Shown here piece after piece: positions 47,749-58,690 of a stretch of 63,070 nt of DNA; positions within the stretch are counted from its first letter, which is position 1; each line of letters starts with the position of its first letter. The notes below the pieces were generated by a model. It had not been told where the DNA came from. It ran no database searches and was given only the letters and a program-made list of their open reading frames with translations. This DNA is from Microcystis elabens FACHB-917 (lineage in GTDB: Bacteria; Cyanobacteriota; Cyanobacteriia; PCC-6307; Cyanobiaceae), in the NCBI RefSeq assembly GCF_014698445.1, contig NZ_JACJSZ010000015.1:1-63070 (forward strand). Reading direction: 5' to 3'. The position numbers were made by a program, and so were the translations under genes.

Positions 47749-48339
47749 TCAGACGGGGCGAACGGGCCGCTTCTCGATCACCTTGTCGATCAAGCCGTAG
47801 GTCATCGCTTCGGCCGGTGACATGAAGAAATCCCGGTCGGTGTCGATCTGGATCCGCTCCAGATCCTGACCGGTGCGGCTGGCCAGCTCGCGATTCAGCT
47901 TGTCTTTCAGGTAGAGGATCTCATCGGCCTGGATGCGGATGTCGCTGGCCTGGCCGCGGGCCCCACCGAGGGGCTGGTGAATCATGATCCGGGAATGGCT
48001 GAGGCTGCTCCGCTTGCCCTTGGCGCCGGCGCAGAGCAGGAAGGCTCCCATGCTGGCCGCAAGGCCCACGCAGACGGTCTGAACGTCGGGTTTGATGTGC
48101 TGCATGGTGTCAAAGATGCCGAGCCCGTCGTAAACTGAACCACCCGGGGAATTGACATAGAGGAAGATATCCTTCTCAGGATCTTCGGCTTCCAGAAACA
48201 GCAGCTGGGCCACCACACGGTTGGCGGACTCCGCCGTCACCGGTTCGCCGAGGAAGATGATCCTCTCGCGCAGCAGGCGGGAATAGATGTCAAAGGCTCT
48301 TTCACCGCGACCCGACTCCTCGATGACGATCGGGATCAT
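47749..48339 (-). CDS. clpP: ATP-dependent Clp protease proteolytic subunit
   Basis: 196 residues. The catalytic triad is visible as Ser96 (GLAASMGAF), His121 ([11 protein letters not shown]) and Asp170. The [17 protein letters not shown] oxyanion region is intact, so this is an active ClpP rather than a ClpR. It forms the barrel protease with Clp ATPases. Divergent from thf1. Confidence 0.95.
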   Translation of the reverse strand: MIPIVIEESGRGERAFDIYSRLLRERIIFLGEPVTAESANRVVAQLLFLEAEDPEKDIFLYVNSPGGSVYDGLGIFDTMQHIKPDVQTVCVGLAASMGAFLLCAGAKGKRSSLSHSRIMIHQPLGGARGQASDIRIQADEILYLKDKLNRELASRTGQDLERIQIDTDRDFFMSPAEAMTYGLIDKVIEKRPVRPV

Positions 48340-48434
48340 GGGCTCCAGACAGGCGATTGAAACGATCCTACCCAGCGGCCGATCGGGTCGAGTGCCTGCA
48401 GCGCTATGGTCGCTGCAACGAAGAATCCAACCGC

Positions 48435-49130
48435 GTGAGCGCTGCTCTCACCGTCGCCGACAGCAAGCGCGCCTTCCATGGCGCCTTCCCCCATGTCATC
48501 GGTCCCCTCTACCGGCGCATGGTCGACGAACTGCTGGTGGAGCTCCACCTGCTGAGCCGTCAGAAGGGGTTCCAGACCGATCCCCTGTTCGCCGTCGGGC
48601 TGGTCCAGGTCTTCGACGGCTTCGCCCGGGGCTACCGGCCCGAGGCCCAGAAGGGTCCGCTGTTCAATGCCCTCTGCGCCTCCTCCGGTTTCGATGGCCC
48701 AGGGCTGCGTCGCCAGTGTGAGGAGGCCATGGCCGCCATGGGGCGCCACAGCCAGCCCGAGGTGCGTCAGTGGATCGAGCGTCAGGGGGAGGGGGCTCCG
48801 GCGCCGGTGGCCACCGCCCTGGCCAGCATCCGCCGGCCCGACTTCCACTACTCCCGTCTGATGGCCGTGGGCCTGCTCGCCCTGCTGGAGCAAGCGCTCG
48901 CCGACGACGCCATGGAGCCGCAGGCCCTGCGCCAGCTGGCCCACGAGATCGGTGAATCCATCGGCCTGCTGCGCGAGCGCCTCGACAAGGACCTCGCCCT
49001 CTACGCCAGCAACCTCGAGAAGATGTCCATGGCCGTGGAACTGATGGAGGAGACCGTGGCTGCGGAGCGGCGCCGCCGGGAGCGCCAGGCCGTCAGCGGC
49101 TCACCTGAAGGCGTCCCCTCAGCCAGCTGA
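48435..49130 (+). CDS. thf1: Photosystem II biogenesis protein Psb29/Thf1
   Basis: 231 residues from GTG 48435; the frame is open to a TTG at 48357, but homologues begin near [10 protein letters not shown]. The helical THF1 domain shows [41 protein letters not shown] and [18 protein letters not shown]-terminal coiled-coil-like region ([21 protein letters not shown]) follows. Thf1 stabilises thylakoid FtsH and supports PSII repair, in keeping with neighbouring ftsH and clpP. It overlaps the convergent DUF3352-like gene by 38 bp. Confidence 0.92.
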   Translation: MSAALTVADSKRAFHGAFPHVIGPLYRRMVDELLVELHLLSRQKGFQTDPLFAVGLVQVFDGFARGYRPEAQKGPLFNALCASSGFDGPGLRRQCEEAMAAMGRHSQPEVRQWIERQGEGAPAPVATALASIRRPDFHYSRLMAVGLLALLEQALADDAMEPQALRQLAHEIGESIGLLRERLDKDLALYASNLEKMSMAVELMEETVAAERRRRERQAVSGSPEGVPSAS

Positions 49131-50496
49131 AGCCGGTGCCGCCGGTGGCCGATTCGCCGGGAAGGATTTCCAGCCATAGCTGATCGGCTTTCCGGACCAG
49201 CTCCGGCGGCGATTCGGGCAGCAGGCCCAGCCCGTCGAGGCCCCGGGGGCGAACCCGCAGCCAGAGTTCACCGCTGGCGGGGGCGGCCGCACCGGCGATG
49301 GCCATGGCTTGCCGGCGGGCCGGCACCGGTCCGAGGAACAGCAGCAGTTGGGGGGCCGCTCCGCTCTCGCCGATCCAGCGCCACCCCCCCAGCACCACCC
49401 CGTCCTGCCGGCTCCAGGTGGCGGCCACCGCCTGGGATGGGGCCGCGCCGGACGGGCCATCCTTCAGCCCCTGGGCCTGCAGGGCCTTGGCCAGCCCCTG
49501 GAGCAGCTGGCGCCATCCCTCGCGATCCGGACCCACCGCCACCTGGAGCTCAAGCGAGGCCTGGAAGGCACCGGTGGCCTGCGGCTGGAGCCGCAGCCGG
49601 AAAGGGGAGCGCCTCAGCAGGGCGAGCCCCCTGGTGTCGATGCCGTAGCGGGCGGCCAGGGGATCGCGGATCAGCTGGCGGGCCAGCAGCCCGCGGAACA
49701 GCTGCTCCAGGGAGGAGCCCTGCAGTTCCAGCAGCAGGTCGGCGGGAAGGGGCGGCCTCGAGGAGGCCGGCAGCTCCGGGGACCGCAAAGCCACCATGGG
49801 GCTGGTGGAGGCCGGGCGGTCGGACGCTTCACCTCGCCAGCGCACCTCGGAGCCTTCCAGCGACAGGGAGAGGCATCCCTCCTGGTAGGCCTCCAGCAGG
49901 GGGGCCAGTGGCCCCAGAAGGGCTCCGAGCCCTGTGGCACTCCAGAACACCCCCTGGCCGCTCTCCAGCCGGGGCAGGCAGGCACTGAACAGCCCACGGC
50001 CCGCTCGCTGACCTGGCCGCAGCTGGTCCTGCAGCAGACGCCGGGAGAGGGGATCGGGAGCCACCACCAGCAGGTTCCCCACCCGCAGACCCTGGGCCGG
50101 CAGGGGCCGCCGGACTCCCGCGCCGGCGTTCTCCTGCACCACCAGGTAGGCGCCCCCATCAGTGTGGGTGCCCCAGAACTGCCACCAGGTGCGGCGCTGC
50201 TCGCGCCACAGCCGTGTGGCCGGACCTTCGCCCAGGCGGTCGCGCCAGAGGGCAGGGACCGGCCGCTCCGGGCTGGCGGGGAAGCTCTGCAGCAGGCTGC
50301 TCACCGCCATCAGCTGCTCGAGCCCCTGGGCCCTGGGCCGGGGCCAGCACCACAGGGCCAGGCCAGGCAGCAGCAGCAGCAGCAACAGTGTGACCGTGGT
50401 CAGCGGCAACGGCGGCGGGCCCGGCAGGTGGACGGTGAGCCGGGGCAGGGCCGGAGCCGCCAGCGCGTAGCGCAGACGATGGAACGGGCGGCTCAT
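49093..50496 (-). CDS. DUF3352-like membrane-anchored protein
   Basis: 467 residues. A single N-terminal transmembrane helix (TTVTLLLLLLLPGLALWCW) anchors a large extracytoplasmic region with scattered motifs of the cyanobacterial DUF3352 family (GVFWSATGLGALLGPLAPLLEAY, then LEDGWRWIGE-like repeats). It has an Arg/Gly/Pro-rich composition. Function is unknown. The 3' end overlaps thf1. Confidence 0.7.
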   Translation of the reverse strand: MSRPFHRLRYALAAPALPRLTVHLPGPPPLPLTTVTLLLLLLLPGLALWCWPRPRAQGLEQLMAVSSLLQSFPASPERPVPALWRDRLGEGPATRLWREQRRTWWQFWGTHTDGGAYLVVQENAGAGVRRPLPAQGLRVGNLLVVAPDPLSRRLLQDQLRPGQRAGRGLFSACLPRLESGQGVFWSATGLGALLGPLAPLLEAYQEGCLSLSLEGSEVRWRGEASDRPASTSPMVALRSPELPASSRPPLPADLLLELQGSSLEQLFRGLLARQLIRDPLAARYGIDTRGLALLRRSPFRLRLQPQATGAFQASLELQVAVGPDREGWRQLLQGLAKALQAQGLKDGPSGAAPSQAVAATWSRQDGVVLGGWRWIGESGAAPQLLLFLGPVPARRQAMAIAGAAAPASGELWLRVRPRGLDGLGLLPESPPELVRKADQLWLEILPGESATGGTGFSWLRGRLQVSR

Positions 50497-50628
50497 GGAA
50501 TCGCCGGCGGGGTGGAGCCAGGGAGGGGGGCGGCGAGGGTGCCGATGGATGGACAGACTGAATGATCCGTGCCCTTCCGGAGCGTTGGTTCGGCCGGCCT
50601 CACCCCGGAGAAGCCCCGGGAAGGCCCA

Positions 50629-50793
50629 TCAGCGGTTCCGGCCCTCGCTGGAGCGGCGTCGCCGCCTGTCGAGCCACTCGACGGTGGAGAGGTAGATCAC
50701 CCCGACGGTCACGAAAAGCAGAAGGCCGGAGGCGAGGCCCGCCAGGAGCGTGGTGGTGGGGAAGGCCAGATCAGAAACCGATGCTGTTGTCAC
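50629..50793 (-). CDS. Small single-helix membrane protein, NdhP-like
   Basis: 54 residues from GTG 50793, a start inside petN (23-bp overlap, different frame). One hydrophobic helix ([23 protein letters not shown]) is followed by [14 protein letters not shown]. The helix-VEW-x-DRRR arrangement resembles the NDH-1 small subunit NdhP, but I assign this only tentatively. No other start codon in frame gives a sensible short protein. Co-transcription with petN is likely. Confidence 0.5.
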   Translation of the reverse strand: MTTASVSDLAFPTTTLLAGLASGLLLFVTVGVIYLSTVEWLDRRRRRSSEGRNR

Positions 50794-50872
50794 CGTTGCG
50801 GCCCCACACCACCATGGCGATCGAAAAGGTGAAGATGGCCGCCAGAGCGGACCAGCCAAGGGTGATCAACAT
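50771..50872 (-). CDS. petN: Cytochrome b6f complex subunit PetN
   Basis: 33 residues, [14 protein letters not shown] followed by [19 protein letters not shown]. The [11 protein letters not shown] motif at the end of one transmembrane helix is diagnostic of PetN, the small subunit VIII of cytochrome b6f. It is too short for common gene-length cut-offs. Divergent from clpS. Confidence 0.93.
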   Translation of the reverse strand: MLITLGWSALAAIFTFSIAMVVWGRNGDNSIGF

Positions 50873-50935
50873 CGGGGCCGGTTCAGAACTCCGCGCATGT
50901 TACCTACGCTGGTGACCGGCAGCCGTTGCAGCCCT

Positions 50936-51229
50936 ATGGTCGTCGCTCCCTCGAGAAGTCCCGCCCCGGTCGGCCAGCTCCGGTCGGAGCGCTATCCCAG
51001 CGTCAACGTGATCGTGCTCGATGACGACGTGAACACCTTCCAGCACGTGGTCGAGGCGCTGGTGCGCCATCTGCCCGGCATGCAGCCCGACCGGGCTTGG
51101 GAGCTGGCCCACCGGATCGACGGCGAGGGTTCGGCGGTGGTCTGGAGCGGCCCGCTCGAGCAGGGGGAGCTCTACCACCAGCTGCTCGCAGCCGAAGGGC
51201 TGACGATGGCCCCCCTGGGCCACGGCTGA
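50936..51229 (+). CDS. clpS: ATP-dependent Clp protease adaptor ClpS
   Basis: 97 residues from ATG 50936. The core VNVIVLDDDVNTFQHVVEAL includes the conserved DDD-NT motif that contacts N-degrons. A later AHRIDGEGSAVVWSGPLEQGE segment matches ClpS. It delivers N-end-rule substrates to ClpC/A. The upstream longer frame overlaps petN and is not conserved. Confidence 0.92.
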   Translation: MVVAPSRSPAPVGQLRSERYPSVNVIVLDDDVNTFQHVVEALVRHLPGMQPDRAWELAHRIDGEGSAVVWSGPLEQGELYHQLLAAEGLTMAPLGHG

Positions 51230-51238
51230 GCAGCAACC

Positions 51239-51514
51239 ATGGCCCGGCTGGTGATCACCCACAGCACCTATGTCGAAGGCCTGATCCCGTTGCTGAGGCG
51301 GCTGGCGACCCTGGCGGAGATCGACACGATCACGCCGGCTGTGATCACCCGGGTGAGGGGACGCAGCCCCGGCCTGCGGCTGCGGGTGTCGAGTCCGATC
51401 ACCGGGGGGCACAAGCTTCTGGCCCGCCGGGGCAACACCGCCCAGGAGGTGTTCGTGGTCACCCGGCTGAGCCGGGATCAGCTGCAGGAGGAGCTGGATC
51501 GGCTGACGAACTGA
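51239..51514 (+). CDS. DUF2103 family protein
   Basis: 91 residues, ten bases after clpS. THSTYVEGLIPLLRRLA, then ITPAVITRVRG and the GGHKLLARRGNTAQEVFVVT segment match the DUF2103 family (putative metal-binding, cyanobacterial/archaeal). Function is unknown. The 3' end overlaps the convergent hypothetical gene by 56 bp. Confidence 0.85.
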   Translation: MARLVITHSTYVEGLIPLLRRLATLAEIDTITPAVITRVRGRSPGLRLRVSSPITGGHKLLARRGNTAQEVFVVTRLSRDQLQEELDRLTN

Positions 51515-51935
51515 GCAGGCTCGTGGGGGCCACCCGTTCGTAGACGGCCGGGCTGCTGAAGCGGCCGTAGGCGCCGCTGTCGCGGAACCAGCTGGCGCCG
51601 TCCACCTCCTGCAGATCGGCGGGGCGGAGTCCCCAGCGGTGCTCGAGATAGGCCGCAGCCGCGACCGCATCGAAGCGGGGCTGGCCCCAGGCCACGATCG
51701 CCAGGGCCAGGGCACGGATCCGCAGGGCACCCGCGGGACTTTCCTGGATCTCCTCCTCCAGCAGGAAGGTGCGGAACGCGCCATCGGCCTCCCCTTCCAG
51801 GGGGTACTTCTGGAGATAAAGGGCCCGGGCCCGGGGGAACACCGGGCCGGGCGCGCGGGCGAGCAGGCGCTCGAAGGCCTGCTGGAAACATGGGAGCTCG
51901 CTGGTCACGGAGGCAACGGCACCAGTCACCAGCAT
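51459..51935 (-). CDS. Conserved hypothetical protein
   Basis: 158 residues, mostly helical and soluble. Motifs include LPCFQQAFERLLARAPGPVF, RALALAIVAWGQPRFDAVAA and EVDGASWFRDSGAYGRFSSP. The C-terminal ~20 residues are Pro/Ala-rich and overlap the DUF2103 end. I do not recognise the family. It follows purK on the same strand after a 223-bp gap. Confidence 0.65.
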   Translation of the reverse strand: MLVTGAVASVTSELPCFQQAFERLLARAPGPVFPRARALYLQKYPLEGEADGAFRTFLLEEEIQESPAGALRIRALALAIVAWGQPRFDAVAAAAYLEHRWGLRPADLQEVDGASWFRDSGAYGRFSSPAVYERVAPTSLLSSSADPAPPAADPGSAG

Positions 51936-52021
51936 GCCGGCCCGGCAGCGGTGGGGATGGGGTGAAAAGGGGTGGACCGCCGTGCCGTCTTGCCCCAGTG
52001 TTCGACCTGGATGAACCAGAA

Positions 52022-52106
52022 GGGGAGTCAGGGGCGGGGCTTCGTTTCCGGCAATGAAGCCGGTCTACGTTGCCGTCACTGAAGACTCCCCGTGTCGAAA
52101 GGGAGT
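52022..52106. other. Nested and mutually exclusive inverted repeats in the purK downstream gap
   Basis: Arms GGGGAGT (52022-52028) and ACTCCCC (52085-52091) enclose an inner GGCTTC/GAAGCC hairpin (52038-52061). A second copy of GGGAGTCAG at 52101-52109 can pair with the same ACTCCC arm. The rest of the gap (51936-52158) has no ORF. It could be the purK terminator or a structured leader for the next gene. Confidence 0.35.
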
Positions 52107-52158
52107 CAGATCAGAAAACTGTGAAAGGCAGTCACCAACAAAGCAGTCCATACCCATC

Positions 52159-53442
52159 CTAGGCGGCTGCGCGAGGCAGCGGCCAGATCGCGCGCACCTC
52201 GGCAAGCAGCCGCTGCCGCTCCAGCTCCCGCTCCTCCGCGGTGCGGCCCTGCAGCAGCAGGGTGAGGTGCCCCAGCTTGCGGCCCACAGCACCGCCCCGC
52301 TTGCCGTACCAGTGCAGGTGGGCGCCGGGGAGGGCCTCCAGGGCCCGCCGCCGCTCCAGCTGGTCGTCATCGCCCGCCTCCGGCGCGAGAAGGTTGACCA
52401 TCAACGCCCCGGGCACTATCGCTTCGATCGAGCCCATCGGCAGGCCGGCGACGATCCGCACCTGCTGGGCGAACTGGCTGGTGCAGCAGGCCTCGATCGT
52501 CAGATGGCCGGAGTTGTGGGTACGGGGCGCCAGCTCGTTGACCTGCAGGCCCGAGGGACCGTAGAAGAACTCGATCGACAGCACCCCCACGTAATCCAGG
52601 GCGGTCAGCAGGGAGGCGGCTACGTTGCGGGCGAAGACCTCGACGCGGTGGTCCACCGGCGCGGGGAAGAGCACCCAGTCGCAGACGCGGCTGTGCTGGT
52701 GGGTCTGCACCAGGGGATAGCAGGCCACCTGCCCCTGCCGGTCGCGGCAGGCCACGAGTGCCAGTTCCCGCTGGAACGGCACCAGTTCCTCCAGGATCCA
52801 GGCGTCCGGATCGACGCACGCGAGCAACTGCTCGAGCGCCGCCTGGTCGGCGACCGGAACCGTGCCCCGACCGTCGTAGCCGCCACGGCTGGCCTTGGCC
52901 ATCAGGGGAAAGGCGAACCCGTCGGGGAGCCGCGGCGTCGCCGGCACCGGCAGGGGCGGTGGCGGGCCCGCCAGGGGAAGCGCATCGCCAGGGCCGATCG
53001 GCGGCAGGGGAGGCTCCGGCTGGAGCACATCGGCCAGGAGACACCAGCGGGGGGCGGGCAGATGGAGGTCGCCGAGCAGCTGCCGCTGGCCCGCCTTGCT
53101 GACCAGGGGCTGGAGCGCGTCCAGTCCCGGCAGGAAGCGCAGCCCGGACCCCTCCAGGTCCCGCAGGGCCTCGAGGGGGATCCATTCGTTCTCGAAACTG
53201 ATCGCCCCGCAGCGACCGGCCAGCTCCCGGGTGGCGTTCACGTCATCCACCGGCGCCAGCACCACACTGGCGGCGGCGCGGGTGGCCGGATCCTCGGGTC
53301 CGGGTGTCTGCACGTGCACGGCGACGCCGAGGTCCAGCGCCGCCTCGGCCAGCATCCAGGCCAGCTGGCCACCGCCGACGATGCCGATGGCGTCGAGCGG
53401 TGCCGGCGTGGTCTGGGCAAGGGGATCGGCGATGGTCTGCAC
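52159..53442 (-). CDS. purK: 5-(carboxyamino)imidazole ribonucleotide synthase
   Basis: 427 residues. An N-terminal Rossmann-like motif IGIVGGGQLAWMLAEAALDLG precedes an ATP-grasp domain with FPLMAKASRGGYDGRG and VLSIEFFYGPSGLQVNELAPRTHNSGH. The enzyme carboxylates AIR in an ATP-dependent manner in purine synthesis. An Ala/Pro-rich insert (about 150-185) makes it somewhat longer than PurK of about 390 residues. Confidence 0.93.
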   Translation of the reverse strand: MQTIADPLAQTTPAPLDAIGIVGGGQLAWMLAEAALDLGVAVHVQTPGPEDPATRAAASVVLAPVDDVNATRELAGRCGAISFENEWIPLEALRDLEGSGLRFLPGLDALQPLVSKAGQRQLLGDLHLPAPRWCLLADVLQPEPPLPPIGPGDALPLAGPPPPLPVPATPRLPDGFAFPLMAKASRGGYDGRGTVPVADQAALEQLLACVDPDAWILEELVPFQRELALVACRDRQGQVACYPLVQTHQHSRVCDWVLFPAPVDHRVEVFARNVAASLLTALDYVGVLSIEFFYGPSGLQVNELAPRTHNSGHLTIEACCTSQFAQQVRIVAGLPMGSIEAIVPGALMVNLLAPEAGDDDQLERRRALEALPGAHLHWYGKRGGAVGRKLGHLTLLLQGRTAEERELERQRLLAEVRAIWPLPRAAA

Positions 53443-53510
53443 CCTGACGATCGGTGACTCGGAGCGCAGACCAGCCTGCCATCAGGGCGTCGAGCCGCCG
53501 CGACGGGGGC

Positions 53511-54407
53511 TCACTGGAGCGGATTCTCGGCGGCGAAGGCGTAACGGAGAAGGCTGAGCAGCAGCACGATCAGAAACAGCGCCAGACCCACGGTGCAGGC
53601 GTAGCTGATCTCCAGCTCGGAAAAGGCCTGGTCGTAGACGTAGTAGACGATCGTGCGGGTGCTGTCGGCCGGGCCTCCCTGGGTCATCAGATAGACCTCC
53701 TCGAACACCTTGGTGGCCCCGATGGCCGAGATCACCGCCACCAGCGTGATGTAGGGCCGCAGCAGGGGCAGGGTGATGTCCAGATGGCGGCGCCAGCCCT
53801 CGCTGCCGTCGAGGGCCGCCGCCTCGTAGAGATCGGCGGAGATCCCCTGCAGGCCGGCCAGGAAGATGACCATGTAGTAGCCGAGGCCCTTCCAGAGGGT
53901 CACGAGCATCACCGAGGGCAGGGCCAGGCCCGTGGAGGTGAGGAAGCCGATCGGCGAGAAACGATCCCCCAGCAGGGCCCCTAGCCAGCCGTTGACCAGG
54001 CCGTTCTCGGCATAGAGCCAGCGGAAGGCGATCGCCGCCACCACCAGCGACACCAGCACCGGGGTGTAGAAGGCGCCGCGGAACCAGTGGATGCCCGGCA
54101 GCTGGCGGTTGACCAGCACCGCCAGGGCCAGGGATCCGAGCACGATCGGTGGCACCACCCCCGCCAGGTAGAGGAAGGTGGTTCCGGTGACCCGGAGCAG
54201 CATCGGGTCGGCCAGCAGGCGGCGGAAGTTGGCCAGGCCCACGAAGGTGAGCGGCTCGCTCACGTCCAGCCCGGTGCGGGTGAAGCTGATCACCAGGGCC
54301 ATCGCCGCCGGGATCAGCACCGACACGGCGAGCAACGCCAGGGCCGGGCTCAGGAACCCCCAGGCGGTTCGGGTGGCCACCGGTGCGGTGGTGTTGGGTG
54401 GAGCCAT
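53511..54407 (-). CDS. Sugar ABC transporter permease, MalF type (orphan)
   Basis: 298 residues from ATG 54407. It has six membrane helices, beginning GFLSPALALLAVSVLIPAAMAL. The EAA motif is YEAAALDGSEGWRRHLDITLPLL. Family GTxFLYLAGVVPPIVLGSLALA and TRTIVYYVYDQAF segments match carbohydrate importers. No binding protein, second permease or ATPase is adjacent, so its partners must be elsewhere. Divergent from recQ. Confidence 0.87.
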   Translation of the reverse strand: MAPPNTTAPVATRTAWGFLSPALALLAVSVLIPAAMALVISFTRTGLDVSEPLTFVGLANFRRLLADPMLLRVTGTTFLYLAGVVPPIVLGSLALAVLVNRQLPGIHWFRGAFYTPVLVSLVVAAIAFRWLYAENGLVNGWLGALLGDRFSPIGFLTSTGLALPSVMLVTLWKGLGYYMVIFLAGLQGISADLYEAAALDGSEGWRRHLDITLPLLRPYITLVAVISAIGATKVFEEVYLMTQGGPADSTRTIVYYVYDQAFSELEISYACTVGLALFLIVLLLSLLRYAFAAENPLQ

Positions 54408-54489
54408 TGAGGCATCCTGCCGGAGCCGGGGCGTTGCACAATCGGGGCCGAGGCAGGAGCCCGCCGGTGCCGTCCGATCACCGCTGCCC

Positions 54490-56388
<1,899 letters not shown>

Positions 56389-56395
56389 GGGTGAA

Positions 56396-56839
56396 TCACC
56401 ATTTCTTGTAGGGCAGGAACTTCCCGCACATCGTGACCTTGACGCGATCGCCGGCCGGATCGGGAACCTTGTCGACCTCGAGCGTGAAGTCGATGGCGCT
56501 CATGATGCCGTCGCCGAACTTTTCCTGGATGACGTCCTTCAGGGGCAGGCCATACACCTGCATGATTTCATAGAAGCGATAGATGAGAGGATCGGTGGGG
56601 ACCACCGGATCAAGGCAGCCCTTCACAGGCGGCGTGACCAGATCGGCCTTGAGGGAGGAATCGAGGCCGAGGGAGCGGATCAGCAGGTCCGCTTCCTCGG
56701 GTGAAGCCGTGGACTGACCGTAGAAGAGGCTGGCGATCCACACCTCATCCCGCCCCAGCAGAGCTTCAAGGTCGGCGAAACTGAGTGCTTTGGCACGCTT
56801 GGCGGCCAACAGAGTCTGGGAGAGAGCCGAAAGAGCCAT
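56396..56839 (-). CDS. cynS: Cyanate hydratase (cyanase)
   Basis: 147 residues from ATG 56839. Catalytic residues Arg88, Glu91 and Ser114 are in place ([13 protein letters not shown], then GIMSAIDF). An N-terminal helix-turn-helix-like domain precedes the catalytic domain. It decomposes cyanate with bicarbonate to ammonia and CO2, giving usable nitrogen. The open frame extends upstream to 56974, but that part has no family similarity. It is the last gene of the cyn operon. Confidence 0.96.
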   Translation of the reverse strand: MALSALSQTLLAAKRAKALSFADLEALLGRDEVWIASLFYGQSTASPEEADLLIRSLGLDSSLKADLVTPPVKGCLDPVVPTDPLIYRFYEIMQVYGLPLKDVIQEKFGDGIMSAIDFTLEVDKVPDPAGDRVKVTMCGKFLPYKKW

Positions 56840-56903
56840 GGCGGAACTCTGCAAGAAGTGGTTGGTGAAGACGTGGCAGGCGCCACCTGAACAGGCTGGG
56901 GGT

Positions 56904-57857
56904 TCAGGTGTGCTCCTCCACGGCACGGGTTTCGTTGAGAAGGTGCTCCTCGAGCCGCAGCTTGATCGAAACAAAATCGGGATGCTGTTCGACCACGCTG
57001 CGCTGGCGCGGTCGAAGCGGTGGGAGGTTGATCACCTCGGCAATCCTGGCGGCGGGACCGCACGACATCAACACGATCTGGTCGGAGAGCAACAACGCCT
57101 CCTCGATGCTGTGGGTGATCAACACCACGGTGAGGCGATTCTCCTCCCAGATCCGCAGGACCTCCTCCTGCAGATAGCTGCGTGTAAGGGCATCAAGCGC
57201 ACCAAATGGCTCATCCATCAGTAGGATTCTTGGCTTGATCGAGAGAGCGCGGGCAATGGCCACCCGCTGCTTCATGCCTCCGGAGATCTGTTTCGGGTAG
57301 CGATGCATGGCCCTCTCGAGCCCCACCAAGGTGAGATATTCGCGGGCCCGTTCTCTTGCCTGTCGGCGGCTGAGTTCAGGACAGGCCGACTCCACGGCAT
57401 ATTCGACGTTGCCGAGGGCGGTGAGCCAGGGCATCAGCGCATAGTTCTGGAAGATGATGCCCCGGTCGGGGCCCGGACCCCGAACCCGCTCCCCTTCCAC
57501 CAGGATCTGGCCAGCACTGGGACTGTCCAGACCGGCGATCAGATTGAGGAGGGTGGATTTGCCGCAACCGGAGGGGCCGATGATCGAAACGAACGTGTTC
57601 TTCTCGATGTTAAGACTCGCGTCCCGCAGAGCCACGTAGCCAGTGCGAGGAAGGCGCCTGAGAGAGGCAAACAGACCTGGCTCCGAACTGAACACCTTGC
57701 TCACTGCCTCCACCCTCACCTGGGCGTCAAGGAAGCGTCTACCGAGTTGATTCGTGGGGCTTGAGGTCTGGGCAGAGGAGGTCATGGGGCGACAGGGAAC
57801 TGCGAAGGATGGGAAGGAGAGGGATGCCACCCGATCGATGGCTGGGCCATGGTTCAC
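56904..57857 (-). CDS. cynD: Cyanate ABC transporter ATP-binding protein (NrtD/CmpD-like)
   Basis: 317 residues from GTG 57857, which overlaps the permease stop (GTGA); ATG 57785 is an alternative giving 293 residues. Walker A is GPSGCGKST, the signature [14 protein letters not shown], Walker [12 protein letters not shown] and the switch [13 protein letters not shown]. It belongs to the nitrate/sulfonate/bicarbonate/cyanate ATPase group. It energises uptake of cyanate feeding CynS. It ends 64 bp before cynS. Confidence 0.88.
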   Translation of the reverse strand: MNHGPAIDRVASLSFPSFAVPCRPMTSSAQTSSPTNQLGRRFLDAQVRVEAVSKVFSSEPGLFASLRRLPRTGYVALRDASLNIEKNTFVSIIGPSGCGKSTLLNLIAGLDSPSAGQILVEGERVRGPGPDRGIIFQNYALMPWLTALGNVEYAVESACPELSRRQARERAREYLTLVGLERAMHRYPKQISGGMKQRVAIARALSIKPRILLMDEPFGALDALTRSYLQEEVLRIWEENRLTVVLITHSIEEALLLSDQIVLMSCGPAARIAEVINLPPLRPRQRSVVEQHPDFVSIKLRLEEHLLNETRAVEEHT

Positions 57858-58639
57858 TCCTGATAGTCGAATCGCTTCTGCAGCAGGCCGAAGAGCTGAT
57901 CGAGAAGAAGGCCAGCAACGCCGATCACGATGATGGCGGCGAAGATATTGGGAAGCGAAAGGTTATTCCACTCATTCCAAATGAAGTAGCCGATGCCACT
58001 TCCCAGCAGCATCTCAGCCGCCACAATCACCAACCAGGCCGTTCCCATCGAAATGCGCATTCCAGCCAGGATATTGGGCATCACTGCAGGCAACACCACC
58101 TTCACCACAGTGCGGAACTGACTGGCGCCAAGGGAACGAGATACCTTGAGAAAATCAGGATTGATGGAGGTGACGCCGAAGGCAGTATTGATCAGTGTTG
58201 GCCAAATGCTGGAAATGAAAATCACAAAAATGCCGGTCATCTCCGAATCCCGGAAAATGAAAAGGCCGATCGGCAGCCAAGCCAGCGGTGAAACGGGCTT
58301 GAGAAGTTGCACGAAAGGGTTCACCGAGGATTCGGCGATGCGGGAGATGCCTACCAGAAGACCCAGCGGCACGGCAACGATCACAGCGAGTCCGTAGCCG
58401 ATCAGCACCCTGCGCAGACTGATCAGCAAATTGGTGCCGATACCCAGATCATTGGGGCCGTTGTTGAAGAACGGATCCGAGAGCCACCAGGCCAGTTCCT
58501 GGAGGGTCTTGATAGAACCGGGGAAGTTCTTGCCGAGTACCCCCTGACTGGCAAGAACCTGCCAGGCAAGCAAGGCAATCCCCACACTTATGCAGGAGAT
58601 TGCAATGGCCAGCAGTCGGGGAAGGCGACGTTCAGGCAT
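57854..58639 (-). CDS. cynB: Cyanate ABC transporter permease (NrtB-like)
   Basis: 261 residues with about six membrane helices. The coupling motif is DFLKVSRSLGASQFRTVVKVVLPAVMPNI, and GMRISMGTAWLVIVAAEMLLGSGIGYFIWNEWN is typical of the NrtB/CmpB/SsuC family. Codon and base use is less GC-rich than recQ or aroB. It lies between the binding-protein and ATPase genes. Confidence 0.88.
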   Translation of the reverse strand: MPERRLPRLLAIAISCISVGIALLAWQVLASQGVLGKNFPGSIKTLQELAWWLSDPFFNNGPNDLGIGTNLLISLRRVLIGYGLAVIVAVPLGLLVGISRIAESSVNPFVQLLKPVSPLAWLPIGLFIFRDSEMTGIFVIFISSIWPTLINTAFGVTSINPDFLKVSRSLGASQFRTVVKVVLPAVMPNILAGMRISMGTAWLVIVAAEMLLGSGIGYFIWNEWNNLSLPNIFAAIIVIGVAGLLLDQLFGLLQKRFDYQE

Positions 58640-58690
58640 GAATGAAGAACATGCTAGGGGTACTACACTGCTCAGGTTGGGGACGGGAAA

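Noticed and set aside
52054-53457. 467-codon open frame on the plus strand
   Set aside because: It mirrors purK, which has clear ATP-grasp motifs on the other strand.
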